The notes under the pieces were generated by a model. The model was not told the origin of the DNA. It saw only the letters and a list, made by a program, of their open reading frames with translations, and searched no databases. Of a DNA stretch of 64,000 bases, positions 8,516-17,349 are shown in pieces. The stretch lies in assembly GCA_033549365.1 (NCBI GenBank), contig JAWSUF010000001.1:310001-374000 (forward strand), in the 5' to 3' direction. Positions within the stretch are counted from its first letter, which is position 1, and each line of letters begins with the position of its first letter. Origin of the DNA: Acidobacteriota bacterium (GTDB lineage: Bacteria; Acidobacteriota; Aminicenantia; Aminicenantales; Saccharicenantaceae). The translations under genes were made by a program, and so were the position numbers.

Positions 8516-9550
8516 ATGCCGGCCGTCCTGAGCCCCGTCCGCACCAAAGAAGACATCATCTTCGAGGACAGCCTCCGACCCCGGACTCTGGACGAATTCG
8601 TGGGACAGGACAACATCAAAGCCAACCTCCGCGTCTTCATCGAAGCCGCCCGCAAGCGCGGGGAACATCTCGACCATGTCCTTCTCTATGGCCCTCCGGG
8701 TCTCGGGAAGACCAGTCTGGCCTATCTCATCGCCCGGGAGATGGGCGTCGGCATCAAACCGACCTCGGGCCCCGTGATCGAACGGACGGGGGATCTTTCC
8801 GCCATCCTGACCGGCCTTCAGGATCATGAAGTCCTGTTCATTGACGAAATCCACAGGCTCCATCCTTCCGTCGAGGAAATCCTCTATTCGGCCATGGAGG
8901 ATTTCAGTCTGGACATCCTCATCGGACAGGGACCCGGAGCCCGCTCCCATAAGCTCAAGATCAAGAAGTTCACTCTCATCGGCGCGACCACGCGGGCCGG
9001 GCGAATCACGGCGCCTCTCCGGAGCCGTTTCGGGATCATCCACCGTCTGGACTACTACCGGGAGGAGGATCTTCGGGCGATCATCCTCCGGTCGGCGGGT
9101 CTGCTCAACGTCAAGGTCGACCCGGACGGCGCATCTCAGATCGCTCTCCGATCGCGGGGAACCCCGCGGGTGGCCAACCGGCTCCTCCGGCGCGTCCGCG
9201 ACTTCGCCGATGTCCGGAACAGCCCGGTCATCACGGCTCGGGAAGCCTCCGGCGGCCTGGACAAGATGGAGGTCGACGCCTTGGGCCTTGACGACGTCGA
9301 CCGCAAGATCCTTTTGACCATTATGGAAAACTTCGGCGGCGGACCTGTGGGGATCTCGACCATCGCCGCGGCCATCGACGAGGACAAGGACACCATCGAA
9401 TCCATATACGAACCGTTTCTCATGCGCATCGGTTTTCTGGAAAGAACGACCCGGGGGCGGAAACTGACGCCCCGGGCTTACGAACACCTCGGGTTTTCCG
9501 AGCCCGATTCCGCCGGGACCAAGGCCCAGAAGAGACTGTTCAAAGACTGA
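8516..9550 (+). CDS. ruvB: Holliday junction helicase motor RuvB
   Basis: 344 residues. Walker A GPPGLGKT is at 59-66, Walker B LFIDEIHR at 107-114, sensor 1 in IGATTRAG, and the arginine finger region in APLRSRFGI. The C-terminal winged-helix DNA-binding domain closes the protein. RuvB hexamers pump DNA through the RuvA-bound junction. The ribosome site is CAAGGGAGG-like just before the ATG, 13 bp after ruvA. Confidence 0.97.
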   Translation: MPAVLSPVRTKEDIIFEDSLRPRTLDEFVGQDNIKANLRVFIEAARKRGEHLDHVLLYGPPGLGKTSLAYLIAREMGVGIKPTSGPVIERTGDLSAILTGLQDHEVLFIDEIHRLHPSVEEILYSAMEDFSLDILIGQGPGARSHKLKIKKFTLIGATTRAGRITAPLRSRFGIIHRLDYYREEDLRAIILRSAGLLNVKVDPDGASQIALRSRGTPRVANRLLRRVRDFADVRNSPVITAREASGGLDKMEVDALGLDDVDRKILLTIMENFGGGPVGISTIAAAIDEDKDTIESIYEPFLMRIGFLERTTRGRKLTPRAYEHLGFSEPDSAGTKAQKRLFKD

Positions 9551-10582
9551 ATGCGTCTCGCCGACTTCGATTACGATCTGCCCCGGGACCTGATCGCTCA
9601 GCATCCGGCGATGCGGCGGGACGATGCCCGCATGATGATTCTCGAGCGGAAGACCGGAACCTTCACTCACGACCTCTTCCATAACCTGCCGGACAGGCTG
9701 TCCCCGAAAAGCCTTCTCGTCCTGAACGATGTCCGGGTTTTTCCGGCCCGGGTCCGCGGCCGCGTCGGCGGGTCGGAGATCGAAGTTCTGTTTCTTCACG
9801 AAACCAAACCGGCGACCTGGGACATCCTGTGCCGGCCCGCCCGCAAGGCCGCTCCCGGAAAACGAATTGTCTTTGCCCCGGGATTCGAAGGCGAGGTGAT
9901 CGCCTGCGGCCCCGAAGGGCGGCGGACCCTGCGGTTCGACGTCTCCGATGTCAAAGCCCGGCTTGAGGACATCGGCTCCGCTCCCCTTCCCCCCTACATT
10001 CGCCGCGGCGCCGCCGACAGCGCCCTGAGAGAATGGGATCTCGAACGCTACCAGACCGTCTTCGCCGACCGCGGCGCCGCCGTCGCCGCGCCCACGGCCG
10101 GTTTGCACTTCACGCCGGACACCCTGGCCGCGGTCGACGCAGCCGGAGTCGAGATCCGTCGTCTGACGCTCGAAGTCGGACCGGCCACCTTCCAACCGGT
10201 GCGATGCGAACGCATCGACGAACACACCATGCTTTTGGAAAACTACGATATTCCGGAAGAAACAGCCCAAGCCGTCACGGCGGCCAAGCGGGAAGGACGG
10301 CCGGTCGTCGCCGTTGGAACGACCGTCGTCCGGACCCTTGAAAGCGCCTGGAAAGACGGACGGTTCCGAGCGGGGAAAGCCGGCACGGACCTCTTCATCC
10401 GTCCCGGTTTTGCGTTTCAAGTCGTCGACGCGCTGCTGACAAATTTCCACCTGCCGCAATCCACGCTGTTGATGCTGGTCTGCGCCTTCGCCGGTCGGGA
10501 TGTCATCCTCCGGGCTTATGCCGAAGCCGTCGCGGAAAAATACCGTTTTTTTTCCTACGGGGATTGCATGCTGATTCTCTGA
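9551..10582 (+). CDS. queA: S-adenosylmethionine:tRNA ribosyltransferase-isomerase
   Basis: 343 residues, normal length. QueA transfers the ribosyl part of SAM to preQ1 in tRNA, making epoxyqueuosine. Conserved stretches seen are DYDLPRDLIAQHP at the N-terminus, AAPTAGLHFT in the middle and LLTNFHLPQSTLLML near the C-terminus. The ATG directly follows the ruvB stop, so translation is probably coupled. The last 28 bases overlap the 3' end of the convergent hydrolase gene. Confidence 0.96.
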   Translation: MRLADFDYDLPRDLIAQHPAMRRDDARMMILERKTGTFTHDLFHNLPDRLSPKSLLVLNDVRVFPARVRGRVGGSEIEVLFLHETKPATWDILCRPARKAAPGKRIVFAPGFEGEVIACGPEGRRTLRFDVSDVKARLEDIGSAPLPPYIRRGAADSALREWDLERYQTVFADRGAAVAAPTAGLHFTPDTLAAVDAAGVEIRRLTLEVGPATFQPVRCERIDEHTMLLENYDIPEETAQAVTAAKREGRPVVAVGTTVVRTLESAWKDGRFRAGKAGTDLFIRPGFAFQVVDALLTNFHLPQSTLLMLVCAFAGRDVILRAYAEAVAEKYRFFSYGDCMLIL

Positions 10583-12711
10583 TCTTCGAGTTCCTTGATT
10601 CTGGCCGCAACCGCCTGGAGAGACGGATCGAGTTCCAACGCTTTCCTGTAAGCTTCCAGGGCCCCTTCTTTCCGCCCGATCCGAAGACGAAAATCGCCGA
10701 GGGCGGTAAAAACGTGGGCATCGCCGGGATGAAAACCCGCCGCCGCTTCAGCCAGAGCGACGGCTTCCCTGATTTTCCCCGACTGGGCCAGTCTCAGACC
10801 GAAAGAGACAAGCCGATCCGGACCGGTCAAGGGCAAAAAGGGATCCTCGATTCTCGCTTTCCAGAGAGTCTTGCCGGCTCGCTCGATATCGCCCCTCCAG
10901 AACTGGACCATGGCCTGACCGGCCAAAACCGATGGCGATCGGGGATACAGGGCGAAAGCCTGATCCATGATCCGCGCCGCCGATTCGAAATCTCCCGAAT
11001 CCATCCTCAGTTGAGCCGCCTGGAGATAGCGTTCGGAGAAATCCGGCCGGAAGGAGAGATCCCTGAAAAGATCCTTCAAGCGGGATGTCACCGCCGCCAA
11101 GTCGGGGTCCTGATCCGCAAGGAGAGCCCGGATCTCTTCGGTCCGAACGGCCGTGCAATCGGCGTCCCATTTGAGAATCAGGCGTTCAAGGGATCTCTCG
11201 AAACGGAAGGCCTTCAGAATGTCGGGCCGGTTTCTGTAAAGGCGGATGTAGGCGGAGAAAAATGCGGCCGGTCCGTCATTCTGCATTTGCTTCAGGGTCT
11301 CCCCGCCCAGGCTGTTGTGCAGCATTTCAGCCATGAAGGATCCGACCGCGGCGAAAGCGGCGTTGGAAACCGGGTGAATGCCCTCGGCCGCCTTGATGCG
11401 CTGAGCGGCATAATCCGACCGGAACCGGCCCTCGGCGACATTTCGGTTGAAATAGGCGAAGGCGGCCACTCTTTCGGCCGCGGAAGCGGCTGTGGATCGT
11501 CCTTGCCACAGAAATTGACTCAATCCGTGTGAAAAAACATCTGAACAGGCGTCGACAACCGCCTGGCGTTCCCGATCCGGGGCATAGACATCGCCTTCGA
11601 GACGCAGACCGGCGGCCAGTTCGGCCAGTTTATCGATATAGGGCATCAGGTTCGATCTCTCGAGATTCGCGGCCATGGCGATGGCAAAACCCTCGATGGG
11701 GAAAAGCACGAGTTGGGTTCGGGTTTCCGGCTGGTTTCCGCCGTGAGAAACCTGAACCCGTCCTCGCCAGGGCATGACGCTCCAGCCCATGCCATAACCC
11801 GTGAAACGCCCGTTGGAGAGGGCCATGGAGGCGAACATCATCCGCGTCGTTTCGTCCTTGAGCAGCCGGCCGGTCATGACGCCCCGGGCGAACTTCATGA
11901 GATCACCCACAGTCGATCGCGCACCCCCGCCCGCAAAGCGGCTGGAGATATCGACATATTCGGAATTCATGAGCCGGCCGTTGACGATCCGGTAGCCGCG
12001 GACCCGTTTGGGGATAAGGTCAAGGGGGCTGTCCATTCGTGATTGGTTCATCTCCAGAGGCTCGAAAATATGTTTTCTCAGATATTCTCCATAAGCCATC
12101 CCGGAAACGGCCTCAATAACCGCGCCGAGAAGGTTGTAGCCGTAACTCGAGTAGTTGTAGACGGCCCCCGGTTCTCCGACCAGATCGGAATCCTCGAAAA
12201 TCGCCAGCGCCTGACGGGTGGTCTTGGGCTCCCGGATCCGAATCTCCTCATCGACATTCCGGTAATGGCTGATTCCGGCCAGGTGGCCGAGAAGGAGACG
12301 GACGGTGACCGGCCACTTTTTCTTCGGGAAATCGTGAACATAGGCTTGAATTTCGGCATCGAGATCGATTTTTCCGTTCTCGTAAAGCTGAAGAACGGCG
12401 ATCGCAGTCAACGGTTTGGTGATCGAAGCCAGTCGGAAGGAGGCATCGGGGGGAAGAGGGGTTTCGTTTTCGACATCGGCCAAACCGAAACTTCCCACCC
12501 AAACGAAATCGTCTTTCATGAAGGCTGCGGCCAGACCCGGAATGCGGTCCCGGACCATCATCCGTTCGGCGAACTCTTCAAATTCACGAACCGCTCTCTC
12601 GAAGGAGGGTTCCCCGGCCCGGGCTTCTCCGCCCGGAGCGGCCGCCAGGCTCAACAGCGCCAGAGGCAGCGCAACCCACCGCAATATTCTTTCGATCCGC
12701 CCAAGACTCAT
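10555..12711 (-). CDS. beta-lactamase-fold serine hydrolase with C-terminal TPRs
   Basis: 718 residues from the ATG at 12711, chosen because GAGGAGG lies 4 nt upstream; a GTG 42 bp further up lacks one. A signal peptide covers about 1-31. Residues 50-390 are a class C beta-lactamase/DD-peptidase-type domain: nucleophile Ser96 and Lys99 in SITK, Tyr187 in YSS (Asn of the usual YxN replaced by Ser), and His323-Gly-Gly as the third motif. The C-terminal part (about 590-718) has TPR-like helical repeats. The YSS variant resembles LACTB-like esterases more than penicillin-binding enzymes, so an esterase or peptidase role is more likely than beta-lactam resistance. Exported; substrate unknown. Confidence 0.85.
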   Translation of the reverse strand: MSLGRIERILRWVALPLALLSLAAAPGGEARAGEPSFERAVREFEEFAERMMVRDRIPGLAAAFMKDDFVWVGSFGLADVENETPLPPDASFRLASITKPLTAIAVLQLYENGKIDLDAEIQAYVHDFPKKKWPVTVRLLLGHLAGISHYRNVDEEIRIREPKTTRQALAIFEDSDLVGEPGAVYNYSSYGYNLLGAVIEAVSGMAYGEYLRKHIFEPLEMNQSRMDSPLDLIPKRVRGYRIVNGRLMNSEYVDISSRFAGGGARSTVGDLMKFARGVMTGRLLKDETTRMMFASMALSNGRFTGYGMGWSVMPWRGRVQVSHGGNQPETRTQLVLFPIEGFAIAMAANLERSNLMPYIDKLAELAAGLRLEGDVYAPDRERQAVVDACSDVFSHGLSQFLWQGRSTAASAAERVAAFAYFNRNVAEGRFRSDYAAQRIKAAEGIHPVSNAAFAAVGSFMAEMLHNSLGGETLKQMQNDGPAAFFSAYIRLYRNRPDILKAFRFERSLERLILKWDADCTAVRTEEIRALLADQDPDLAAVTSRLKDLFRDLSFRPDFSERYLQAAQLRMDSGDFESAARIMDQAFALYPRSPSVLAGQAMVQFWRGDIERAGKTLWKARIEDPFLPLTGPDRLVSFGLRLAQSGKIREAVALAEAAAGFHPGDAHVFTALGDFRLRIGRKEGALEAYRKALELDPSLQAVAARIKELEDQRISMQSP

Positions 12712-12834
12712 CGATCCTCCTCGCACTCTTTCACAAGCCCTTTTCTTACTCACTCAGGTTAGCGGATCTTCGCGCCGATCGCAAGCCGGGAAGCCGGCAG
12801 CGGCGCATCCCGGAGGCGACGGGCGCGCCCGGCT

Positions 12835-13416
12835 TCAGAACACCCGAAAAACAAGACCGGCCGAAACGTAAAATCCTCCCAAATTGACGTCACGTTCGAC
12901 TGCGCTTCCCGCGCCCGAGTCGAGGCTTTCGTAGCGGATTTCGGCGAGCACGCCGATCCGGGCCGCCAACGGCATTTCAACAGCGAACATCGCGAAAGGG
13001 CCCCAGACGGCATCCCGATAATCGAGTTCAGGAAGAGTCGCCCAGGATTCCCTGAAAGAACATCGCACGGCGCCGGCTGAGGCCGTCAAAACGGGACGTG
13101 CCGAGGAGATCAACAGAGAAACCGCGAACCTCAAGGATCGGGATTCGAATCGGAGCGGCAGGATGTCTTCCCCCCCGTCAAGCGGAACGGCCGCCCCCTT
13201 GATTCCCAAGGATTCATGACCCGCAGAAAAGCCGTACAGGCCCCCGAAACCCAAGCGGACATCTCCTCCCAGAGGATATCCATTCCCGTAGACGTTTCGA
13301 AACGCGTCTTGCGAAGGGAAAAAAGCCCCGGCTTTGAGAGCCAGGGACAATTCGACAGCCGGGCCGGAAACCGCCGCGACGATGAACAGAAGAACGGCCG
13401 CGCACGTTTTTTTCAT
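12835..13416 (-). CDS. predicted outer-membrane beta-barrel protein
   Basis: 193 residues with a clear signal peptide (MKKTCAAVLLFIVAAVSG). The mature part shows alternating hydrophobic strands and Gly-rich turns typical of an eight-strand barrel (OmpA/OmpX size) and ends with GLVFRVF, a terminal Phe as expected for barrel assembly. The ATG overlaps the stop of the M28 peptidase gene by 4 bp (ATGA), so the two are translated together. Function unknown. The 123 bp after the gene hold a GC-rich inverted repeat without a U-tract and no other feature I can support. Confidence 0.6.
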   Translation of the reverse strand: MKKTCAAVLLFIVAAVSGPAVELSLALKAGAFFPSQDAFRNVYGNGYPLGGDVRLGFGGLYGFSAGHESLGIKGAAVPLDGGEDILPLRFESRSLRFAVSLLISSARPVLTASAGAVRCSFRESWATLPELDYRDAVWGPFAMFAVEMPLAARIGVLAEIRYESLDSGAGSAVERDVNLGGFYVSAGLVFRVF

Positions 13417-15089
13417 GGCTGCAAGCCCTGAAATAATCCGACGAAATTCAGGGAAACGGAAGCGGCGCGCGGTGCGGCATAGGGATCGACGCGGACCTCG
13501 GAGGAGAAGTTCCCTTCTCGTCCGTCCGGACCAACGGCGGCGACGACATAGTAGAAAGGAACCTCGGCAGAGATGAGAGCGTCAATAAAAACAGGCGCCG
13601 CAACAAGACCGGAGTTCAGCCTCTCATAACCGACGCGGGAGGTCGCCGACCGGTAGACATTGTAACCTGCAGCGCCGGGGCTCGGTTCCCAGGTCAGCCG
13701 GGTGTTGCGGATCGTGTTGAACAGCGAACCATACGTGAAGACCCGCGCCGCCAATCTCCGAGGCGATGCCGGAAGCCCCGGCCTGACGGGCTGGCCTAGC
13801 TCGGCGAGCAGCCCCGTGGCCGCCCGAACCGCCGCCTCGAAAAAATCAAAATTCAATGTTTCGATGGTGTCGGTATCCCTGTGGTAATGCGGATTCCGGA
13901 GGGGCTCATCTTCGATGGCCAGAACGGCCGGATATCCCATATCCCAGAAAGAGGCATGATCCGAATAGATGAAGGAGGCATTGACGATCTTCCTGACGGC
14001 AAGGCCCGCATAGGCATTTGCGGCCAGGTCGAGCCTTTCGGACAGCCAGGCGGATTGGGGATTGGCGATGATTTCCAGGTCCTCGGGCATGGCGTCCGCA
14101 TAGGCGATCATGTCCAGGTTGATGACGCCGATGATCTTCTCCCCGGCCGCCCGGGCCGCCACGGCATAGGCGCGGCTGCCGTACAATCCCCATTCCTCGG
14201 CCGAAAAGGCCACAAACCGCACAGTGAAATCCATGGGAACCGAAGCCAGAACCCGGGCCGCTTCCATGACGGCGGCCGTTCCGCTCGCATTGTCATCGGC
14301 GCCGGGCGCAAAGATCAGGGGGAATCTTGATGTCGAGTCGTAATGGCCGCAGATGATGAGGATTTCATCGGGGTGCGTTTCGCCCGGCTTTTCGGCCATG
14401 ACGTTTCTCGATTCATAACCGCGGAACGAAAAGGGATGGTATTCGGTTTGGAGTCCCAGTGAGGCGAAGACCTCGTAAATCGATTCTCCGGCCGCCTCGC
14501 ATTGGGGCGTTGAAGCATATCGGGTCTGGAAATCCTGGAGTCCCCGAACCAGGGCTCTCAAACGGTCGCGGGAAACAAGTTCGGAAAGACGCAGCGCCGT
14601 CTCATCCCGGTGAACCGTTTGAGATGTGAACAGGCCGGAAGGAACGGGCCGGGAAAGGTGCTCCAGAATCGATGCCGCCGCCGGATACTTGTGCGGAAGT
14701 CCGGGCGGCAGATGATCGTGGGCATGTCCCGAGGCGGGCCGGAAAATGACGGTGCCGTCCTCGACGGGAATCAGCCGGCCGCGCGAATCCAGTCCGGCGT
14801 CGGCCGCGCGGGCGGCGTCGAGAATGACATAGTCCGCCCCGCGGGTGTTTCGGTCCAAGACGATCGCCGGAACCCCTCGGCCCTTCAACAAAGGCAGGTC
14901 GCCGGCGCCTGCCAGAACAAGATAACAGGAGTCGAGTTCCTGGATGACGGTCATTCGCCCGGCAACGAGAGTTTCCCAGATATCAGTCCCATCCTTGGGA
15001 ATCTTAACCAGAACAGACGGGCCGTCGAAGGCCGCCAGGAGAAGCAGCGGGATCGCCAGGGATGAAATCACCGACCGTGCGGTTGCCAT
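13413..15089 (-). CDS. secreted M28 family zinc metallopeptidase
   Basis: 558 residues from the ATG at 15089, chosen because a signal peptide (about residues 4-22) starts there; the frame stays open to 15218. The M28 metal set is visible: His249 and Asp251 in CGHYDS, Asp265/266 in GADDN, Glu298-Glu299 in SAEEW, Asp326 in NLDM and His401/403 in NPHYHRDTD. M28 enzymes are aminopeptidases or carboxypeptidases with two zinc ions. A C-terminal region (about 430-545, with WEPSPGAAGYNVYRS) looks like a fibronectin type III domain. The N-terminal 200 residues resemble no domain I can name. Exported; probably scavenges peptides. Confidence 0.88.
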   Translation of the reverse strand: MATARSVISSLAIPLLLLAAFDGPSVLVKIPKDGTDIWETLVAGRMTVIQELDSCYLVLAGAGDLPLLKGRGVPAIVLDRNTRGADYVILDAARAADAGLDSRGRLIPVEDGTVIFRPASGHAHDHLPPGLPHKYPAAASILEHLSRPVPSGLFTSQTVHRDETALRLSELVSRDRLRALVRGLQDFQTRYASTPQCEAAGESIYEVFASLGLQTEYHPFSFRGYESRNVMAEKPGETHPDEILIICGHYDSTSRFPLIFAPGADDNASGTAAVMEAARVLASVPMDFTVRFVAFSAEEWGLYGSRAYAVAARAAGEKIIGVINLDMIAYADAMPEDLEIIANPQSAWLSERLDLAANAYAGLAVRKIVNASFIYSDHASFWDMGYPAVLAIEDEPLRNPHYHRDTDTIETLNFDFFEAAVRAATGLLAELGQPVRPGLPASPRRLAARVFTYGSLFNTIRNTRLTWEPSPGAAGYNVYRSATSRVGYERLNSGLVAAPVFIDALISAEVPFYYVVAAVGPDGREGNFSSEVRVDPYAAPRAASVSLNFVGLFQGLQP

Positions 15090-15220
15090 GGATGTCTTTT
15101 TACCAGATGCCGCCGTCGATATCAATCCCGGCGGCCGGGTCGAGGCCTTGACGCCTAACCGGAATTGTGTTTTATCAATAAACATCCGACTCGATACGGC
15201 GGGAATCGGGAGAGGCACTC

Positions 15221-15727
15221 ATGACCAATCTTCTAAAAAAAACTCGGAACAGCCGGGCCGAAGACGGAGAATTCATGAGGCTGGCGATCCGCGAGGCCCG
15301 AAAAAACCTGAAAACCATTGAGGGAGGCCCTTTCGGCGCCTGCATCGTCCTCGACGGACGCATCCTGGCCGTAGCCCGAAACACCGTCCTCCGGCATGAC
15401 GCGACCTGCCACGCCGAAGTCAACGCCATCCGCAAAGCCTCGAAGATCCTGAAAACATTCGATCTTTCGGGATGCCGGATCTTTTCAACAACCGAACCCT
15501 GCCCGATGTGTTTCAGCGCCATTCACTGGGCCCGGATCGGGGAGATCGTGTTCGGCACGGAAATCGCCGACGCCCGAAAGGCGGGATTCCGCGAACTCGA
15601 AATCTCCAACGCAACCCTCAAGTCTTTGGGAAAAAGCCGAATCCGTCTTCACGGAAGATTTTTAAGGGACGAATGCTTCAAGCTTTTCGAAGAGTGGGTG
15701 GAGCATCCCGGGCATCGGACTTACTGA
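15221..15727 (+). CDS. nucleoside/guanine deaminase-like protein
   Basis: 168 residues of the cytidine deaminase-like superfamily. The zinc site is complete: His64-Ala-Glu66 and PCPMC (Cys94, Cys97). The stretch EGGPFGACIV before it and FGTEIADARKAGFRELEI after it match bacterial guanine deaminases (GuaD) better than TadA, as does the aromatic C-terminal residue, which in GuaD completes the active site of the partner subunit. Likely reaction: guanine to xanthine plus ammonia. The start is fixed by GGGAGAGG upstream. Divergent from the M28 gene. Confidence 0.8.
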   Translation: MTNLLKKTRNSRAEDGEFMRLAIREARKNLKTIEGGPFGACIVLDGRILAVARNTVLRHDATCHAEVNAIRKASKILKTFDLSGCRIFSTTEPCPMCFSAIHWARIGEIVFGTEIADARKAGFRELEISNATLKSLGKSRIRLHGRFLRDECFKLFEEWVEHPGHRTY

Positions 15728-15734
15728 ATTTCAT

Positions 15735-15763
15735 TTGACATCGAGGGACGTCTTCCCTATAAT
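15735..15763 (+). promoter_or_regulatory. consensus promoter TTGACA-17-TATAAT of the trp leader
   Basis: Both hexamers are perfect and the spacer is 17 bp, the best promoter in the window. The -10 ends 7 bp before the leader ATG at 15771, so the expected transcript starts at or next to that A. Confidence 0.9.
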
Positions 15764-15770
15764 GCGCCTC

Positions 15771-15866
15771 ATGTGTGACGGCTCTTCAATTGCGACACCA
15801 ACCGCAACGCGGCCGTCCTTCGTCCGTCCGTCCTGGCTCTGGTGGGCGGACTCTTCCGCCCGATAA
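15771..15866 (+). CDS. putative trp leader peptide (trpL-type, leaderless)
   Basis: A 31-codon frame starting where transcription is predicted to start. Codons 22, 24 and 25 are TGG, giving Trp-Leu-Trp-Trp seven codons before the TAA; three Trp in four residues is the classic sensor of Trp-tRNA supply. No ribosome site precedes it, as in the leaderless trpL of Sinorhizobium meliloti. It lies between a consensus promoter and a tryptophan synthase gene, which gives it a purpose. The peptide itself resembles nothing else I know. Confidence 0.75.
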   Translation: MCDGSSIATPTATRPSFVRPSWLWWADSSAR

Positions 15867-15930
15867 CTCCTTCTTCCGCTCTTTTTCCCTCTCTCAGGTG
15901 GATTTTCATCTTTCCATTTCAAAAGGAGTT
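15844..15930 (+). promoter_or_regulatory. putative attenuator / ribosome-site sequestering structure of trpB
   Basis: Three competing pairings can be read directly. A: 15844-15850 with 15855-15861, 7 bp, GC-rich, loop CTCT, overlapping the last Trp codon and the leader end. B: 15855-15860 with 15897-15902, 6 bp with one G-U. C: 15865-15872 (overlapping the leader stop) with 15923-15930, 8 perfect bp that include the AAGGAG ribosome site of trpB. A leaves C free to form (off); a ribosome stalled on the Trp codons would block A and allow B, which places the anti-ribosome-site in a loop (on). U-rich runs at 15882-15886 and 15903-15906 leave transcription termination possible too. Confidence 0.55.
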
Positions 15931-15937
15931 CAACATC

Positions 15938-17239
15938 ATGCGATTCGCAACGCGAAATCCGGAATATCTTCCGACCCATTTTTACAACATCAAGGCCGAC
16001 CTGCCCGAGTCCCCCAAGCCGCCTCTCAACCCGGCGACGCGGGAACCCCTGCAACCCGGAGAGCTGGAGGCCGTTTTTTCCAGAGGATTCATCCGGCAGG
16101 AAATTTCCCTGGACCGGCATATCCCCATACCGGATCCCGTCCGGGAGGCCTACCGGATCTTTCGTCCGACACCTCTCATTCGAGCCGCCGGACTTGAACG
16201 GAATCTGGACACGCCCGCCCGGATCTTCTACAAATATGAGGGCGCCGGACCGACGGGAAGCCATAAGACCAACACAGCGCTGATGCAGGCTTTCCTGGCG
16301 GCCGAGGAGGGCATCACAACCCTGACGACGGAAACGGGAGCCGGCCAGTGGGGTTCGTCCCTCGCCTACGCCGGCTCGATATTCGGCGTGTCCGCCCGGG
16401 TGTTCATGGTCCGGGCCAGCTTCAGGCAGAAACCCGGCCGGAGAACCCTCATGGAAATGTTCGGCGGAACGGTCCTCGAAAGCCCGAGCGACACGACCGA
16501 TTCAGGCCGCGGCTATGTTTCCCAAAATCCGGACCACCCGGGAAGCCTGGGAATCGCCATCGCCGAAGCCGTCGAGTCGGCCGTCCGCAGCCCCGGCTGC
16601 AAATATTCGCTGGGTTCGGTCCTCGACGCCGTTCTCATGCACCAGAGCATCATCGGCCTCGAGGCCGAGCGGCAGTTGGCCGAATTCGACGCGGAGCCGG
16701 ACACGGTCATCGGGTGTGTCGGCGGAGGATCGAACTTTGCCGGAATCGCCATTCCGTTCATTCGGCGGAAACTTGTGGATGGGAAATCCATGCGCTTCCT
16801 GGCCGTCGAACCCGAAGTCTGCGCATCGTTGACCGCGGGAGAAATCCGCTACGACCACGGCGACAGCGTCGGCTTGACGCCGCTTCTTTTCATGCACACA
16901 CTGGGCAAGGATTTCATTCCTCCGCCCATTCATGCCGGAGGGCTCCGGTATCACGGCATGGCTCCTCTCGTCAGCCACCTCGCCCGAACCGGAGTCGTCG
17001 AGGCCCGCACCTGCGCCCAGAACAAAGTGTTCGATGCCGCCTCGCTGTTCCTGCGCACCGAAGGCATTTTACCCGCACCGGAATCCAGCCACGCCGTGGC
17101 TGCGGTCATCGACGAAGCTCTCAAGGCCAAAGTGACGGGACGGTCCGAGACCATCCTCTTCAATCTCTCGGGACACGGATTTCTCGACATGAGCGCCTTC
17201 GAAAGAAACGGGCGTCCGGCTCCCGCCGCTGCGCCCTGA
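15938..17239 (+). CDS. trpB: TrpB2-type tryptophan synthase beta chain
   Basis: 433 residues, the longer TrpB2 form with an extended N-terminus. Lys110 in GPTGSHKTN forms the PLP aldimine, Glu132 in TETGAGQWG is the catalytic acid, and GGGSN (262-266) binds the cofactor phosphate. The enzyme joins indole and L-serine to make L-tryptophan. No trpA or other trp gene is in the window; TrpB2 proteins often occur alone and are thought to use free indole or to act with an atypical alpha subunit. ATG at 15938 follows AAAGGAG. The Trp-codon leader upstream indicates that the cell treats it as a tryptophan supply gene. Confidence 0.93.
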   Translation: MRFATRNPEYLPTHFYNIKADLPESPKPPLNPATREPLQPGELEAVFSRGFIRQEISLDRHIPIPDPVREAYRIFRPTPLIRAAGLERNLDTPARIFYKYEGAGPTGSHKTNTALMQAFLAAEEGITTLTTETGAGQWGSSLAYAGSIFGVSARVFMVRASFRQKPGRRTLMEMFGGTVLESPSDTTDSGRGYVSQNPDHPGSLGIAIAEAVESAVRSPGCKYSLGSVLDAVLMHQSIIGLEAERQLAEFDAEPDTVIGCVGGGSNFAGIAIPFIRRKLVDGKSMRFLAVEPEVCASLTAGEIRYDHGDSVGLTPLLFMHTLGKDFIPPPIHAGGLRYHGMAPLVSHLARTGVVEARTCAQNKVFDAASLFLRTEGILPAPESSHAVAAVIDEALKAKVTGRSETILFNLSGHGFLDMSAFERNGRPAPAAAP

Positions 17240-17256
17240 AACCGAAATCCGCCGAT

Positions 17257-17280
17257 GCGGGGGCCTCAGAAGGCCCCCGC
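17257..17280 (+). terminator. strong hairpin after trpB, no U-tract
   Basis: A 10-bp perfect GC-rich stem (17257-17266 with 17271-17280) with a CAGA loop, 17 bp after the trpB stop. No T-run follows, so it may act as an mRNA 3' end stabiliser or in Rho-aided termination. Confidence 0.55.
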
Positions 17281-17311
17281 ACTCGGCTCGCCGGAGTGCT
17301 TCCCATCCCGC

Positions 17312-17340
17312 TTGAATTGGTTGGTGTTCTGGGTTAGACT
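17312..17340 (+). promoter_or_regulatory. candidate promoter TTGAAT-17-TAGACT
   Basis: One mismatch in the -35 and two in the -10, with a 17-bp spacer. The -10 ends 9 bp before the ATG at 17350, so the transcript would have a leader of only about 1-3 nt. Confidence 0.5.
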
Positions 17341-17349
17341 GAATCCGCA

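Noticed and set aside
8375-10459. 694-codon open frame on the minus strand, antisense to ruvB and queA
   Set aside because: The plus-strand proteins are unmistakable and complete; the antisense frame has no recognisable domain and reflects GC-rich third positions.
12712-12834. Intrinsic terminator in the GC-rich gap
   Set aside because: An 8-bp inverted repeat (12790-12797 with 12829-12836) exists, but the loop is 31 nt and no U-tract follows.
15844-15906. Standard Rho-independent terminator in the trp leader
   Set aside because: The GC-rich hairpin is 20 nt from the nearest U-run, and hairpins adjacent to the U-runs are weak; I describe the region as an attenuator without claiming a terminator.
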